Shown: positions 14,787 through 23,363 of the stretch, piece by piece
Position numbering within the stretch: the stretch's first letter is position 1
Layout: every line of letters starts with the position of its first letter
Assembly (NCBI GenBank): GCA_964568345.1
Contig: CAZMPG010000015.1
Location: 1-28,655 of the forward strand
Source of the DNA: UBA12088 sp964568345
GTDB taxonomy: Bacteria > Patescibacteriota > Minisyncoccia > Phycocordibacterales > UBA12088
Length of the DNA: 28,655 nt
Direction of reading: 5' to 3'
Made by a program: the position numbers and the translations under genes
The notes under the pieces: generated by a model
What the model was told of the DNA's origin: nothing
Database searches by the model: none
What the model saw: the letters and a program-made list of their open reading frames with translations, nothing else

Positions 14787-15164
14787 CTATGCGCTCTCAA
14801 CAGCCACTTCTTCGGCTAGGTGCTCCCGGCATGTGCGAGCAGCTGGGTTCGCCTCAAGGCGCTCACCCTCGATCGGCGCAGCGCACACCCCGCACATCCC
14901 ATAGGTACCAGCAGACACACGCTCAAGCGCCCGGTAGACCGCGCGGTATCGTGCCACGAGCTCATCGAACACAATGGCGTCTATGTTTGCCTCCTCCGCT
15001 TGATCCGCCGCCTCATTGTCGTCAGCGTACTGCACGTCGAGCGCTGGAGCCCGAAACTCCCAGCGGGGGGCATCGCCAGCATCCCGCACCCCGAGCGCAT
15101 CGAGCTCACCCTCGAGCTTCTTCTGTTCAGCCTCAAGCGCATGGCGGAAGTGTGTGGTATCCAT
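14787..15164 (-). CDS. TraR/DksA-family zinc-finger protein
   Basis: 125 residues. A long helical, acidic N-terminal region is followed by a C-terminal DksA/TraR zinc finger: CGVC at 91-94, then IEGERLEANPAARTCREH with Cys112 and His115. The usual last cysteine is therefore a histidine, giving a Cys3His site. Family members bind RNA polymerase in the secondary channel, often with ppGpp; many CPR homologues are uncharacterised. It is the first gene of a unit with comM. The ATG at 15162-15164 has no Shine-Dalgarno site, but TACACT ends 6 nt before it. Confidence 0.85.
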   Translation of the reverse strand: MDTTHFRHALEAEQKKLEGELDALGVRDAGDAPRWEFRAPALDVQYADDNEAADQAEEANIDAIVFDELVARYRAVYRALERVSAGTYGMCGVCAAPIEGERLEANPAARTCREHLAEEVAVESA

Positions 15165-15170
15165 ACCGAA

Positions 15171-15199
15171 AGTGTACGGCTGTTCCCCCTCCCACGCAA
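15171..15199 (-). promoter_or_regulatory. Leaderless promoter of the TraR-like gene and comM
   Basis: Minus strand TTGCGT (15194-15199), 17-nt spacer, TACACT (15171-15176), 6 nt, ATG. One of the clearest examples of the leaderless arrangement in this window. Confidence 0.65.
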
Positions 15200-15326
15200 G
15201 GCAGAGGTGTGTAGCTATGTACTCGTTCCCGATTCCGCATCCTCAGGTAACCATTGAGCGGCAATATTGTACACACCGTATTCAGTAGGGGATTACACAC
15301 AATGTCAGTGGATGGTTGACGAGGCA

Positions 15327-17126
15327 TCAGAACCCTGGTTCTGAGAGCCGTTTCCGCACCTCGCGAAGCGTGTGCTCATTCGTGGTGATGATGATGTGGG
15401 TACCATCCGGAATACTCCAGAGGAGGGTGACATCGCCGTTCTTGTTCCGCAGGACCCGGGCAGGGACGTTGTCGGTCACCACGTCTTCGAACGCACCCGC
15501 GTGCCGGAACTCGTTCCGCACTTCAATCGCGCTCGTCGGCGGTGTCGTTGAGCCCGTCGTCGTTGCGGTGCTCGTACCTGTCGAGGTTGCAGTAATGGGC
15601 TCTGACGCCACCGGCACATCAATCACCTGAGTGCCCAGGTCCTCTGCCATAAAAAGCGGGTGGAGATCCTCCTGCATCCGATACTCCCACGCGAGCATGC
15701 CACGGAATGCATTCTGGTAGTACGTCGTGGTGAAGATGAGAAACGGCTGCTCCCCTGCAAATTCATGTACCCCGAGCATGAATGCGGGGGTGAGTGAACG
15801 GACGAGGCTATCGGGGGCGCCGAGTGCAAGGAGCGAGAAGAATTCCTGGCTCGTGACAGGAACCTCGGTGTCATCGCGCGGTTCCGGCAGAAGCTTAGTC
15901 ACCCGCACCTCGCTCATCGCCCCGAGCCGCACATCAACTGCATCCCGAGCAGCGGCGAGGTCGCGCATGATCTCGGCCCGAACCCTCCCATTCGTCACGT
16001 ACGAGCTCCCGTCCTCGACGACAAAGTACGTCGGCGTTGCAACGACAGAACGGTTATCGGTCTGCATGAAGAACAGTACCCCAATAACCCCTGCCGCAAA
16101 GATGAGCGCTATGCTCGCACCAAGGAGGAGCATGGCCGCAAGGCTCAAGCTTGAGTTTTTGCCGACCATGACAACGCCGTCGTCGCTCGCAGCGATACGC
16201 TTCTGTTCTGCGGCAATCATGTCAACGACCGAAGTACGCTTGTGGGTGATGGTGTCCTCGACATCAGACCGAAAGGTACGGATACTTGCGAGGTGCGAGG
16301 CTGGCGCCTCGTGTACCTGTGCAGCCATGAGCGCACCCGGCGCAGGTTCCTGGGGGGTGTGCTCCACGAGCTTTCCGAGCGTGGTGGCCGTCTCTGCAAT
16401 ACCGCGCGCGTGCACCGTGTCGGGCACCTGCCCCGTCGAAGCGCCGAGGTCAAAGGGGTGCACGGGGGTGCTCGATGCCGTATGGTCAACCTCCCCTGAC
16501 GAGAGGTGCTCAGGTGTGCCTGGCGCCACGGGAACACTTCCAGTACCACCCACGCGCTGCTGCGACATCGACACCTCCCACATATCGGGGAGATCGGCAC
16601 CAATTACCTGTACGGGCTCTTTCGTGGGAACAGGCACTGGTGGCGCTTCCCTGATGAGGGAATCCTCTGGCTGTTTCTCCTCCATGCGCGCGAGGAGCGC
16701 CTGGATGTCGGTGGTGTCGGCTGCTGCTGGCGCTTCTTTCTGCTGTGCATCCTGGCGCTGTCCTCCCGGAGGCGTAAGCCCGATAGACAGCGTCCCGCGC
16801 GCGAGCGGGTCGAGTATCTCCTTAAGATCCTGGGGGGATACGGTAAGCGGTGTTGTAGCCGCAGCCCCCTGCTGCTCACGCACACTGCTAAGCGGCGAAT
16901 CGGGTGTTTCCCCTTGCCCGAGAGCAGCTGCAACCGCACCACCGTCACCCTCTTCGGTGTGAATATCGGCAATAACCGGCACCTGCGTGTGCTGCGGTAC
17001 TACGGATGGCTGAGGATTGGGAACGTCCTGCGGTGCCCCGGTAGCAGGTGTGGCACTGTCGTCAGCAACAACAAGGTCGCTCAGATGCACCTGCGCAACA
17101 CGGTACGAATCTCGCTTCGCGTCCAT
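15327..17126 (-). CDS. Single-pass membrane protein of a CPR-type family, function unknown
   Basis: 599 residues. Residues 1-~280 are Pro/Ala/Thr/Gln-rich and look disordered. A short conserved-looking helix follows (SIRTFRSDVEDTITHK, then AAEQKRI, ~281-311), and one membrane segment at about 328-354. The rest should be extracytoplasmic: an alpha/beta domain, a Ser/Thr/Pro linker (~513-535) and a final domain ending GTHIIITTNEHTLREVRKRL. I associate this tail and the AAEQKR segment with a widespread uncharacterised CPR membrane protein family; that is recall, not a search. The ATG at 17126 is preceded by TACAAT ending 7 nt upstream, suggesting a leaderless message in the 59-nt gap after pnp. 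Confidence 0.7.
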   Translation of the reverse strand: MDAKRDSYRVAQVHLSDLVVADDSATPATGAPQDVPNPQPSVVPQHTQVPVIADIHTEEGDGGAVAAALGQGETPDSPLSSVREQQGAAATTPLTVSPQDLKEILDPLARGTLSIGLTPPGGQRQDAQQKEAPAAADTTDIQALLARMEEKQPEDSLIREAPPVPVPTKEPVQVIGADLPDMWEVSMSQQRVGGTGSVPVAPGTPEHLSSGEVDHTASSTPVHPFDLGASTGQVPDTVHARGIAETATTLGKLVEHTPQEPAPGALMAAQVHEAPASHLASIRTFRSDVEDTITHKRTSVVDMIAAEQKRIAASDDGVVMVGKNSSLSLAAMLLLGASIALIFAAGVIGVLFFMQTDNRSVVATPTYFVVEDGSSYVTNGRVRAEIMRDLAAARDAVDVRLGAMSEVRVTKLLPEPRDDTEVPVTSQEFFSLLALGAPDSLVRSLTPAFMLGVHEFAGEQPFLIFTTTYYQNAFRGMLAWEYRMQEDLHPLFMAEDLGTQVIDVPVASEPITATSTGTSTATTTGSTTPPTSAIEVRNEFRHAGAFEDVVTDNVPARVLRNKNGDVTLLWSIPDGTHIIITTNEHTLREVRKRLSEPGF

Positions 17127-17133
17127 GCGTACT

Positions 17134-17139
17134 ATTGTA
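17134..17139 (-). promoter_or_regulatory. -10 hexamer of the CPR-type membrane protein gene
   Basis: Minus-strand TACAAT, then 7 nt, then ATG 17126. No recognisable -35 at 16-18 nt. Confidence 0.45.
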
Positions 17140-17185
17140 CTACGGGGCTACGGTTTGCTTCGATACCTACTACACACAGCCAGGG

Positions 17186-19315
17186 CTAACGAGCTGTCGG
17201 CTTCAAGCCTTTCCTGCTCGCAAAATCGGGATCTGCGCGCTTTATCGAGAGATTGATACGCCCTTTTTCGTCCACCTCCCTCACCACAACACGTACCCGC
17301 TCACCCTCCGTAAGCGCGTCACGGATCCGCTCAATACGGAATGGGGCGATCTCTGATACATGGACCATACCCTCAGCATTGGGCCCTATTTTCACAAACG
17401 CCCCAAAGTCGAGAATACGCGTCACCTCCCCCTCGCAGAGCTCACCCGGCACCCACTCTTTGACGAGACTCTCGATCATCGCACGTGCACGCTCCGCGCT
17501 GCCATTCTTTCCTGTGATGAAAATGGTACCATCATCCTCGATCGTAATATCATCTACCCCGCTGTCATCCCTGATGCCGTTCACCGTCTTGCCCCCACTC
17601 CCAATGACAAGGCCTATCTGGTCGACCTTCACCCGCACAGTGAGAATCTTTGGCGCGAGCGGCGATATATCCGCACGAGGAGCCGGTATCGCCTGCTCAA
17701 TGGTCTCGATGATGTGGAGCCGCGCTTTCCGTGCACCCTCGAGCGCCTCGACGAGGATCGGTACCGGTACGCCATCGAGCTTGATGTCCATCTGAATGGC
17801 GGTGACACCCTCCCGAGTACCCGCGACCTTGAAGTCCATGTGCCCGTGGTGATCCTCCGGCCCCTGAATGTCGGTCAAGACAGCATGCTTGTCTCCAGAG
17901 AGCATGAGTCCCATGGCGATACCGGCAACCGGCCGCGTTATAGGCACGCCACCATCCATGAGCGCGAGCGTGCTCGCGCAGGTTGCACCCTGCGACGTTG
18001 AGCCATTGCTCGCCAGACACTCGGAGACGAGGCGTATCGTGTAGGGGAAAACCTCCTTGCTCGGCAAAACCGGGGTGAGCGCTTTTTCCGCGAGCGCTCC
18101 ATGGCCAACCGCGCGGCGGTTGAGGCCACCGAGGCGTCCGGTCTCACCGGTTGAGTACGGCGGGAAGTTGTAGTGATGCATGAACCGCTTCTTTTCATCA
18201 CTGTGCTCAATTGTGTCCACGATGAGGGAGTCGCCGGGGCCACCGAGGGTGAGAGCGGTGAAGACGTGGGTGCCGCCACGGTAGAAGATACCGGAACCGT
18301 GGAGCATCTCGGACACGCCGCCTGCCTGTGCATAGAGTGGGCGCACCTCACTAGACGACCTTCCGTCGGCTCGCTTCCCTTCCTCTACCGCACCGCGCTG
18401 CATGCATGTGTCGAGTTCATCATCAAACAGGTGCTCTGCGCGCTTCGCCGGCACATCGGGGAACCGCTCTGCCGCAAGCGCACACCACTCGCCCTTGAGC
18501 ACATTGATCCGTGCGTACCCCGGCTCACCACTAAAGACATGGGATGCGAGGCGTGGCGCAATCTCTGCGCGGAACAGGGTATCGAGCTCCGGCAGGGGAG
18601 CCGGCGCGGATACCTGCCGCTTCGCGACACCGAGCTCCGCAACGATCGCCTGCTGCCACGCTTCAAGCTCGCGGTGAATGTCGGTCGCCCGCTCGAATGC
18701 CTGCGCAAGGTCTGCTTCAGGAACCTCGTGCGCGCCGACTTCGATCATGTTGAGCGTGCCCCCCTTGCCACACGCGAGGAGGTCGTACTGGTACTCATCG
18801 TGTGCTCGGTCTACGTAAGTCGGGTTGACGATCATTTCCCCTGAGCGCGCTTTGCCAATACGGACCGCGGACACAGGGCCATTCCAGGGTATGTCGGACA
18901 CACTGAGCGCGAGTGACGCTGCGATAACGCCCATAACATCGGGGTCGTCCTGGTCAATCGAGAGGATGGTGATGACCACCTGCACTTCGTTGCGGAGGTT
19001 GTGGTCGAAGAGCGGCCGTATCGTGCGGTCCACCACGCGGCCAGAGAGGATAGCTTCCTCGCTCGGCCTTCCCTCTCGCCGCATGAAGCGCGAACCGAGT
19101 ATCTGCCCGGCGGCGTAGTACTTCTCCTCGTAGTCCACCATGAGGGGGAAGTAGTCAATGTCGTGGCGCTCTTTGCTACTCATACACGCGGTAGCGAGCA
19201 CCACCGTCTTACCGTAGCGGAGGAGCACCGAACCGTTCGCTTGCTCCGCAAGATCGCTAAACTCGGCGACCATCTCCTTGCCGCCGACCATTGTCGAGAA
19301 CGACTTTTTCACCAT
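17186..19315 (-). CDS. pnp: Polynucleotide phosphorylase
   Basis: 709 residues, full length. Two RNase PH domains (about 5-135 and 310-530), a KH domain starting near 556 (KILTVRVKVDQIGLVIGSGGKTV) and an S1 domain from about 624 (GELCEGEVTRILDFGAFVKIGPNAEGMVHVSEI). It degrades RNA 3' to 5' with phosphate. In the active-site segment the residues equivalent to E. coli Asp486, Asp492 and Lys494 are kept (PEDHHGHMDFK), but the Asp at 490 is His. ATG 19313-19315 is the family-typical start (MVKKSFSTMVGGKEM). A promoter at 19418-19446 gives a ~95-nt leader with a perfect 6-bp hairpin, where autoregulation could act. Confidence 0.95.
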   Translation of the reverse strand: MVKKSFSTMVGGKEMVAEFSDLAEQANGSVLLRYGKTVVLATACMSSKERHDIDYFPLMVDYEEKYYAAGQILGSRFMRREGRPSEEAILSGRVVDRTIRPLFDHNLRNEVQVVITILSIDQDDPDVMGVIAASLALSVSDIPWNGPVSAVRIGKARSGEMIVNPTYVDRAHDEYQYDLLACGKGGTLNMIEVGAHEVPEADLAQAFERATDIHRELEAWQQAIVAELGVAKRQVSAPAPLPELDTLFRAEIAPRLASHVFSGEPGYARINVLKGEWCALAAERFPDVPAKRAEHLFDDELDTCMQRGAVEEGKRADGRSSSEVRPLYAQAGGVSEMLHGSGIFYRGGTHVFTALTLGGPGDSLIVDTIEHSDEKKRFMHHYNFPPYSTGETGRLGGLNRRAVGHGALAEKALTPVLPSKEVFPYTIRLVSECLASNGSTSQGATCASTLALMDGGVPITRPVAGIAMGLMLSGDKHAVLTDIQGPEDHHGHMDFKVAGTREGVTAIQMDIKLDGVPVPILVEALEGARKARLHIIETIEQAIPAPRADISPLAPKILTVRVKVDQIGLVIGSGGKTVNGIRDDSGVDDITIEDDGTIFITGKNGSAERARAMIESLVKEWVPGELCEGEVTRILDFGAFVKIGPNAEGMVHVSEIAPFRIERIRDALTEGERVRVVVREVDEKGRINLSIKRADPDFASRKGLKPTAR

Positions 19316-19351
19316 AGAGCCTGGCGCAGGGCCGGAACAAAGACCTGAAGT

Positions 19352-19366
19352 GACGAAATATTCGTC
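19352..19366 (-). promoter_or_regulatory. Hairpin in the pnp leader
   Basis: GACGAA/TTCGTC, perfect 6-bp stem with a 3-nt loop, about 37 nt before the pnp ATG. E. coli pnp is autoregulated through a leader hairpin; a similar role here is only an inference. Confidence 0.35.
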
Positions 19367-19417
19367 GGTATTCAGTTCTCTATCCGCTCCCGCGCGATTA
19401 GTTACTGATATGGTGGG

Positions 19418-19446
19418 ACTATACCAGAGAGGTTTGGTGGGGGCAA
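19418..19446 (-). promoter_or_regulatory. Promoter of pnp
   Basis: Minus strand TTGCCC (19441-19446), 17-nt spacer, TGG-TATAGT extended -10 (19418-19423). The start site should be near 19411. It nearly abuts the divergent promoter at 19452-19480. Confidence 0.6.
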
Positions 19447-19451
19447 AATAT

Positions 19452-19480
19452 TTGCACACCACACCGCCACGGTGCATACT
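19452..19480 (+). promoter_or_regulatory. Promoter of the two-TM protein gene
   Basis: TTGCAC (19452-19457), 17-nt spacer, CATACT (19475-19480). It would give a leader of about 28 nt containing the GGAGG Shine-Dalgarno site of the gene at 19515. Confidence 0.5.
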
Positions 19481-19514
19481 TGCGCTGGGTAAAATCGAGG
19501 AGGGTATAGGAAAG

Positions 19515-20258
19515 GTGAAACAACGAAGGCTCTATTGGGTGGCAGTGGTTTTGGGTGGAGTCATGGGACTCTTCCTTGTGGTGTGGGGGTGTGTAGTGGG
19601 TATTTCCGTCTCCTTCACGGGGTCCGAGATACAGGAAAAGATCACGACAAACCTACCAAAGATCAACGAGGCGGTACGGAAGAAGGGCGACTATACGCTC
19701 GACAGCATCGCGGTGACGGTAGAACAAGACGTGTGTGCTAAGGTAGCGCTGCATGGCACAAAGTTCCGACAGACCTTCTCAGTTGAGGCGAGACTGTGTG
19801 GTACACCACAGTACCGACCAGCTACCGGAGCTTTTTACTTCCAGCCAACCACAACCACCATATCCCCACCTAAGTTTGGGGGTGGGAGCATCGAGGAAAA
19901 AGCAAGAAAAGCTGCAGAGAGGTACGTTACGAACCAGGGGCTGCAGCAGTTTGTGGTGGATAGCGCGGAGAAGATTGAGGGATGGGTTACCGATCTCGTC
20001 GAGCGTGGAGTAACCACCGCACTCGAGAACATTCCCGTCTACCATCTCAAGCACGACACGAAAAGTCTCGTGGTGCGTGCATTTCTCGACAGCATTGAAG
20101 TGCGAGGTGGTGCCGTGATTGCCCACCTCACGCTCTACCGTCTCATGTGGTGGACCATGCTCGGTGTACTGTGCTTGTTGGGGAGTATTGCAACCGCATT
20201 CGCGATGCTCCGTAATCCGGGGCTCGGGCTCGCGATCACCATGCTCGATATGTCCTGA
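19515..20258 (+). CDS. Membrane protein with N- and C-terminal TM segments, unknown function
   Basis: 247 residues. TM1 at about residues 6-32 (LYWVAVVLGGVMGLFLVVWGCVVG), a ~180-residue extracytoplasmic domain with Lys- and Thr-rich stretches, and TM2 at about 212-235 (LMWWTMLGVLCLLGSIATAFAML) followed by a short tail. Family not recognised. The start is GTG 19515-19517, with GGAGG 11 nt and AGGAAA immediately upstream. The frame stays open far upstream, but those codons overlap the pnp coding region and its promoter, so they are unlikely to be used. It ends 6 nt before a strong terminator that also faces the convergent TrmB-like gene. Confidence 0.65.
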   Translation: MKQRRLYWVAVVLGGVMGLFLVVWGCVVGISVSFTGSEIQEKITTNLPKINEAVRKKGDYTLDSIAVTVEQDVCAKVALHGTKFRQTFSVEARLCGTPQYRPATGAFYFQPTTTTISPPKFGGGSIEEKARKAAERYVTNQGLQQFVVDSAEKIEGWVTDLVERGVTTALENIPVYHLKHDTKSLVVRAFLDSIEVRGGAVIAHLTLYRLMWWTMLGVLCLLGSIATAFAMLRNPGLGLAITMLDMS

Positions 20259-20264
20259 TGAAAC

Positions 20265-20292
20265 ACGGGCCGCTTACGGCCCGTTGTTCTGT
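20265..20292. terminator. Terminator between convergent genes
   Basis: Perfect 8-bp stem ACGGGCCG/CGGCCCGT with a 4-nt loop (20265-20284), followed on the plus strand by TGTTCTGT. It lies between the stops at 20258 (+) and 20309 (-), so it may serve both directions. Confidence 0.65.
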
Positions 20293-20308
20293 GTTGCGCC
20301 CATGCGCA

Positions 20309-21043
20309 TTAGGGCAGTAGAGAAAAGAGGGTGAGAAAAACGCGCCGTTGAAAGTCGGCAACTGCTGGATCCTCAATGATGACGACGCGCTCCTCATCAA
20401 AGGAAAAGGTTGATACGCGATCACCGTAGATGAAGAGGTCGACATTCTGGCCAAATAAATCGCTCGAGCGCGTGAGAACCTTGAGGTAGCGTTCGAGCCG
20501 CGGCTGTTTCTTTCCCTGCACGTACGGACTTGCGATGGTGAGCCGTTCTAGCCCTTTTCGGTCACGCACGTCACGGTACTCGCGCGGTACGTAGGAGTCG
20601 ACCCTTTCCTGGTCACGCACCGCACTGTAGTGGTAGAACGTGCCCCCCTGCGGCAAGGTGAGCACAATATCCATGTATGCTGCGGCAAAACCCTCACGCC
20701 CCGTGAGTATTTTCACCGCCACACTCGTTTCACCCCCATAGAGCCGCATCAGGTGCGGCACTAGGTCGCGCGTCTCCTGTGCAAGCGCTTCGACGCGCTC
20801 GGCAAGCACGTTTGGGTGTGATGCTTCGTAGTGAATGCGCTTACCACGCACGCGCTGTACAACCAGTGATACGTGCTGCAACTTTTCAAGTTCACTATAG
20901 ACCGTCGGCCGGTGGAGCTTCGTTTCCCGCGCAAGCATGCTCACCCCCATGTTTCCCCGTTCAAGCAAACACTGGTATAGCTGTGCTGCGTTATGCGAAA
21001 GACCGAGACCCATCACACTTCGCGCGAGTTGTTCTTGGAGCAT
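20309..21043 (-). CDS. TrmB-like transcriptional regulator (second in window)
   Basis: 244 residues. Residues ~11-75 are a TrmB-type winged helix (LSHNAAQLYQCLLERGNMGVSMLARET, recognition helix RPTVYSELEKLQHVSLV, wing RVRGKRIHYEA), then a coiled linker and a C-terminal domain (VAVKILTGREGFAAAYMDIV) ending in DLFIYGDRVSTFSFDEERVVIIEDPAVADFQRRVF. That tail is the usual end of the family. Start at ATG 21041-21043, with TGA-TACATT ending 11 nt upstream. It is divergent from the PRPP synthetase gene, and the palindrome at 21090-21104 lies between them, so it may control itself, prs or both. Same fold as the gene at 7940-8752 but clearly diverged. Confidence 0.8.
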   Translation of the reverse strand: MLQEQLARSVMGLGLSHNAAQLYQCLLERGNMGVSMLARETKLHRPTVYSELEKLQHVSLVVQRVRGKRIHYEASHPNVLAERVEALAQETRDLVPHLMRLYGGETSVAVKILTGREGFAAAYMDIVLTLPQGGTFYHYSAVRDQERVDSYVPREYRDVRDRKGLERLTIASPYVQGKKQPRLERYLKVLTRSSDLFGQNVDLFIYGDRVSTFSFDEERVVIIEDPAVADFQRRVFLTLFSLLP

Positions 21044-21054
21044 AGGGTGCTTGA

Positions 21055-21063
21055 AATGTATCA
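21055..21063 (-). promoter_or_regulatory. Extended -10 of the second TrmB-like gene
   Basis: Minus-strand TGA-TACATT, 11 nt before the ATG, giving a leader of only about 5 nt. No clear -35. Confidence 0.4.
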
Positions 21064-21089
21064 CCAAAACTACACATAAAATAACGGTT

Positions 21090-21104
21090 TTTCTTAATAA
21101 GAAA
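21090..21104. promoter_or_regulatory. Palindrome in the divergent TrmB-like/prs intergenic region
   Basis: TTTCTTA-A-TAAGAAA, a perfect 15-nt palindrome with a single central base, in AT-rich DNA about 30 nt upstream of the TrmB-like gene's -10. Candidate operator for the regulator. Confidence 0.4.
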
Positions 21105-21206
21105 GTGATTGTGCTATCGCTAGTATACATAACAACCCCCTGTAAAAGAATAATGACTGTATCCATGCTAGACTTCCGACGGAACCGTTCATTACAGGAG
21201 CCAGAG

Positions 21207-22187
21207 ATGCAGCACATCACCCTTCTCTCAACAAACACCATGCACGCACTGGCGCATGACATATGTGTCCAGCTTGGGTTGCTTGGTATCGCGTGCGAAC
21301 ACCAGAAATTCTATGAGGTCTCGTTCCCTGACCAGGAAGTGTGGGCGCAGGCACCGACAAGCGTGCGTAACCGAGACGTCTACCTCATCCACAGCCTTCG
21401 CTGGCCGGATCCAAACACGGCACTCATTGAGTACGGCCTCATAGTAGACCTCCTCAAACGTGCGTCTGTGGGAAACATCCACGCGGTCCTCCCGTACCTA
21501 CCCTACATGCGGCAGGACAGGAAAGACAAGGGTCGTGTGCCGATTTCGGCGCGATACATTGCCGAGCTTATCGAGCACCGCGGCGCAGTACGTCACACCA
21601 TCACCTTCGACTTGCACGCTGACCAAGAGCAAGGATTCTTCGATTGGGCGGTTGATGTGCTCCGTGGCGACGTGCTGCTTGCGGCACACTACCACACACT
21701 CCTGGGACAAGATGTGCGGCACACGATCGTCGTTGCGCCAGACGTGGGAGCGAGCAAGCGCGCACAACGTTTTGCACGAAGACTTAATGACGCACCGCTC
21801 GCTATCATCGACAAGCGGCGCAATGGTCCTGGCGATACCTCGATCACGCACTTCATTGGACCACCGCGACTCGACGGCATGCACGCGATACTTTTCGATG
21901 ACCTGTGTGACTCGGGTGGAACGCTTGCAACGGCCGCAGAACTCCTCTATACACGAGGCGCTTCGTCTGTTCATGCCGCGGTTACGCACGGTTTGCTGAC
22001 CAACCAGGCAGAAGAGCGGCTCAGCGCCGCCCGCGTGCAGCTTGCCCTCCTGGAAACCATTCCACGGACCACGGGGTACAAGGAGGCGCATCTTAACATC
22101 ACCTTCTTGCCCATCGGAGCATTTCTAGCGAACGTGATCGCCCAAAACACGTTACCTGAAGGGAGTGTGAGCAAACTCCTTGAGTAG
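21207..22187 (+). CDS. prs: Ribose-phosphate pyrophosphokinase (PRPP synthetase)
   Basis: 326 residues. It makes PRPP from ribose 5-phosphate and ATP for nucleotide synthesis and salvage. Family landmarks: PYMRQDRKDKGR (99-110), DLHADQEQGFFD (135-146), VVAPDVGASKRAQRFA (175-190), IIDKRRNGPGD (200-210) and the PRPP loop LFDDLCDSGGT (229-239), where many homologues have VDDMIDTAGT. The start is ATG 21207-21209, with AGGAG 6 nt upstream; an in-frame ATG at 21153 has no such site. A terminator follows the stop. APRT, which uses PRPP, is the next gene on the same strand but appears separately transcribed. Confidence 0.9.
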   Translation: MQHITLLSTNTMHALAHDICVQLGLLGIACEHQKFYEVSFPDQEVWAQAPTSVRNRDVYLIHSLRWPDPNTALIEYGLIVDLLKRASVGNIHAVLPYLPYMRQDRKDKGRVPISARYIAELIEHRGAVRHTITFDLHADQEQGFFDWAVDVLRGDVLLAAHYHTLLGQDVRHTIVVAPDVGASKRAQRFARRLNDAPLAIIDKRRNGPGDTSITHFIGPPRLDGMHAILFDDLCDSGGTLATAAELLYTRGASSVHAAVTHGLLTNQAEERLSAARVQLALLETIPRTTGYKEAHLNITFLPIGAFLANVIAQNTLPEGSVSKLLE

Positions 22188-22192
22188 GTATC

Positions 22193-22228
22193 AACACCTC
22201 GTCACCGTACGTGCGAGGTGTTTCCTAT
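22193..22228 (+). terminator. Terminator of prs
   Basis: Stem AACACCTCG/CGAGGTGTT (22193-22201 with 22214-22222) with a 12-nt loop, followed by TCCTAT. It lies 5 nt after the stop codon. The T-tract is short. Confidence 0.6.
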
Positions 22229-22419
22229 AAGCCAACACCAATACCAAGAAGAGTGGGTATATTTGTAGTAGAAATTGTACATAATATGTCTTGCTTTTAC
22301 ATTATTTCATTTATTTTTTGTATGGAAAATGTGCGTACTTTGTGTCCTGCCCAGCGACACGACCGTGGTACAGATACTCTGTGCATGGGTTGTTCCTTGA
22401 AAAACGACGCGGAGGCACT

Positions 22420-22938
22420 ATGCACACCATTCGTTCACTGATTCGCACCATCCCGGACTTTCCAAAACCTGGGATCAATTTCCGTGACATTACGCCGATC
22501 TTTGGTGACGTGTGCGCATTTCAACACCTCATCAACCTCCTTGCCTGTGCATGGTACGGCAAGGTTGATCGAATTGCAGCACTTGAGGCACGCGGTTTCC
22601 TGTTTGGCACACCGCTCGGGCTCGCACTGCACGTTCCAACGACACTTATACGAAAGAAGGGGAAGCTTCCGGGTACGGTCGTTGCACAAACATACGGGCT
22701 AGAGTATGGGAGCGACACGGTCGAAATGCACGCTGACGCCCTACGGCCTCGTGAACGTGTGTTGGTTCTGGATGACCTCCTTGCAACCGGCGGCACGGCT
22801 GGAGCAGCGTGCACACTTATCGAACGTATCGGCGGCACGGTGGCAGGATGCGCTTTTGTTGTTGAGCTCCGGGGACTTCCTGGCCGCACAAGACTCGCAC
22901 GCTACCCAGTGCAAGCGCTCGAGGTGTTCGATGCCTAA
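22420..22938 (+). CDS. apt: Adenine phosphoribosyltransferase
   Basis: 172 residues, normal length. It converts adenine plus PRPP to AMP (purine salvage). It opens IRSLIRTIPDFPKPGINFRDITPIF, the usual APRT start; EARGF at 56-60 is the family motif before the second strand, and the PRPP-binding loop is VLVLDDLLATGGTAGA (114-129). ATG 22420 is set by GGAGG 4 nt upstream. The ~200-nt region upstream is unusually AT-rich (22245-22330); a possible promoter is TTGTAC-N17-TACATT near 22275. The last 8 nt overlap the NUDIX gene, so the two are co-translated. Confidence 0.93.
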   Translation: MHTIRSLIRTIPDFPKPGINFRDITPIFGDVCAFQHLINLLACAWYGKVDRIAALEARGFLFGTPLGLALHVPTTLIRKKGKLPGTVVAQTYGLEYGSDTVEMHADALRPRERVLVLDDLLATGGTAGAACTLIERIGGTVAGCAFVVELRGLPGRTRLARYPVQALEVFDA

Positions 22939-23359
22939 CACCACCATCGTCTACTGTGCTGATGCGATTGTCCTCCTTGAAAAAGGCAAGATTGCCGTGA
23001 TTGAACGATTGACTAGTCCTGTATGCGGACTCGCACTTCCGGGAGGAAAACGTGAGCCAGGCGAGACACTGAGCATGGCGGCACAACGCGAAGTGTGTGA
23101 GGAGACGGGCTACCGGTTTACGGAGCGAGGCGTGCTAGGAACGTTCGCTGATCCTTGCCGCGATCCTCGTGGGGTATTCGTCACCACGGTACTCTACGGC
23201 ACTGGGCGCGGCAGGGCGCGAGACGAGCCGGGCAAAACGTGCATCCACCTCATGAATGCTGATGAAATCATGCGTTGTCGCAATGATTTCGTCCTTGACC
23301 ACTTCAGCATACTCGAGCAGTACCTGTCGCTCATGTGGAAACATGTGCCGCATCAGTAG
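22931..23359 (+). CDS. NUDIX hydrolase
   Basis: 142 residues with a complete Nudix box at 39-61: Gly39, Glu45, REVCEE 53-58 and Gly60 in GKREPGETLSMAAQ-REVCEETGY. It hydrolyses a nucleoside diphosphate linked to another group; substrate unknown, but a house-cleaning or nucleotide role suits its neighbours. ATG 22931 overlaps the apt stop by 8 nt, which implies translational coupling. Starts further upstream would run through apt and are shadows. It ends 4 nt before a strong hairpin terminator. Confidence 0.92.
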   Translation: MPNTTIVYCADAIVLLEKGKIAVIERLTSPVCGLALPGGKREPGETLSMAAQREVCEETGYRFTERGVLGTFADPCRDPRGVFVTTVLYGTGRGRARDEPGKTCIHLMNADEIMRCRNDFVLDHFSILEQYLSLMWKHVPHQ

Positions 23360-23363
23360 CACA

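Noticed and set aside
19278..19514. 79 additional codons before the two-TM protein
   Set aside because: They overlap the pnp coding region and its promoter; GTG 19515 has a Shine-Dalgarno site and immediately precedes TM1.
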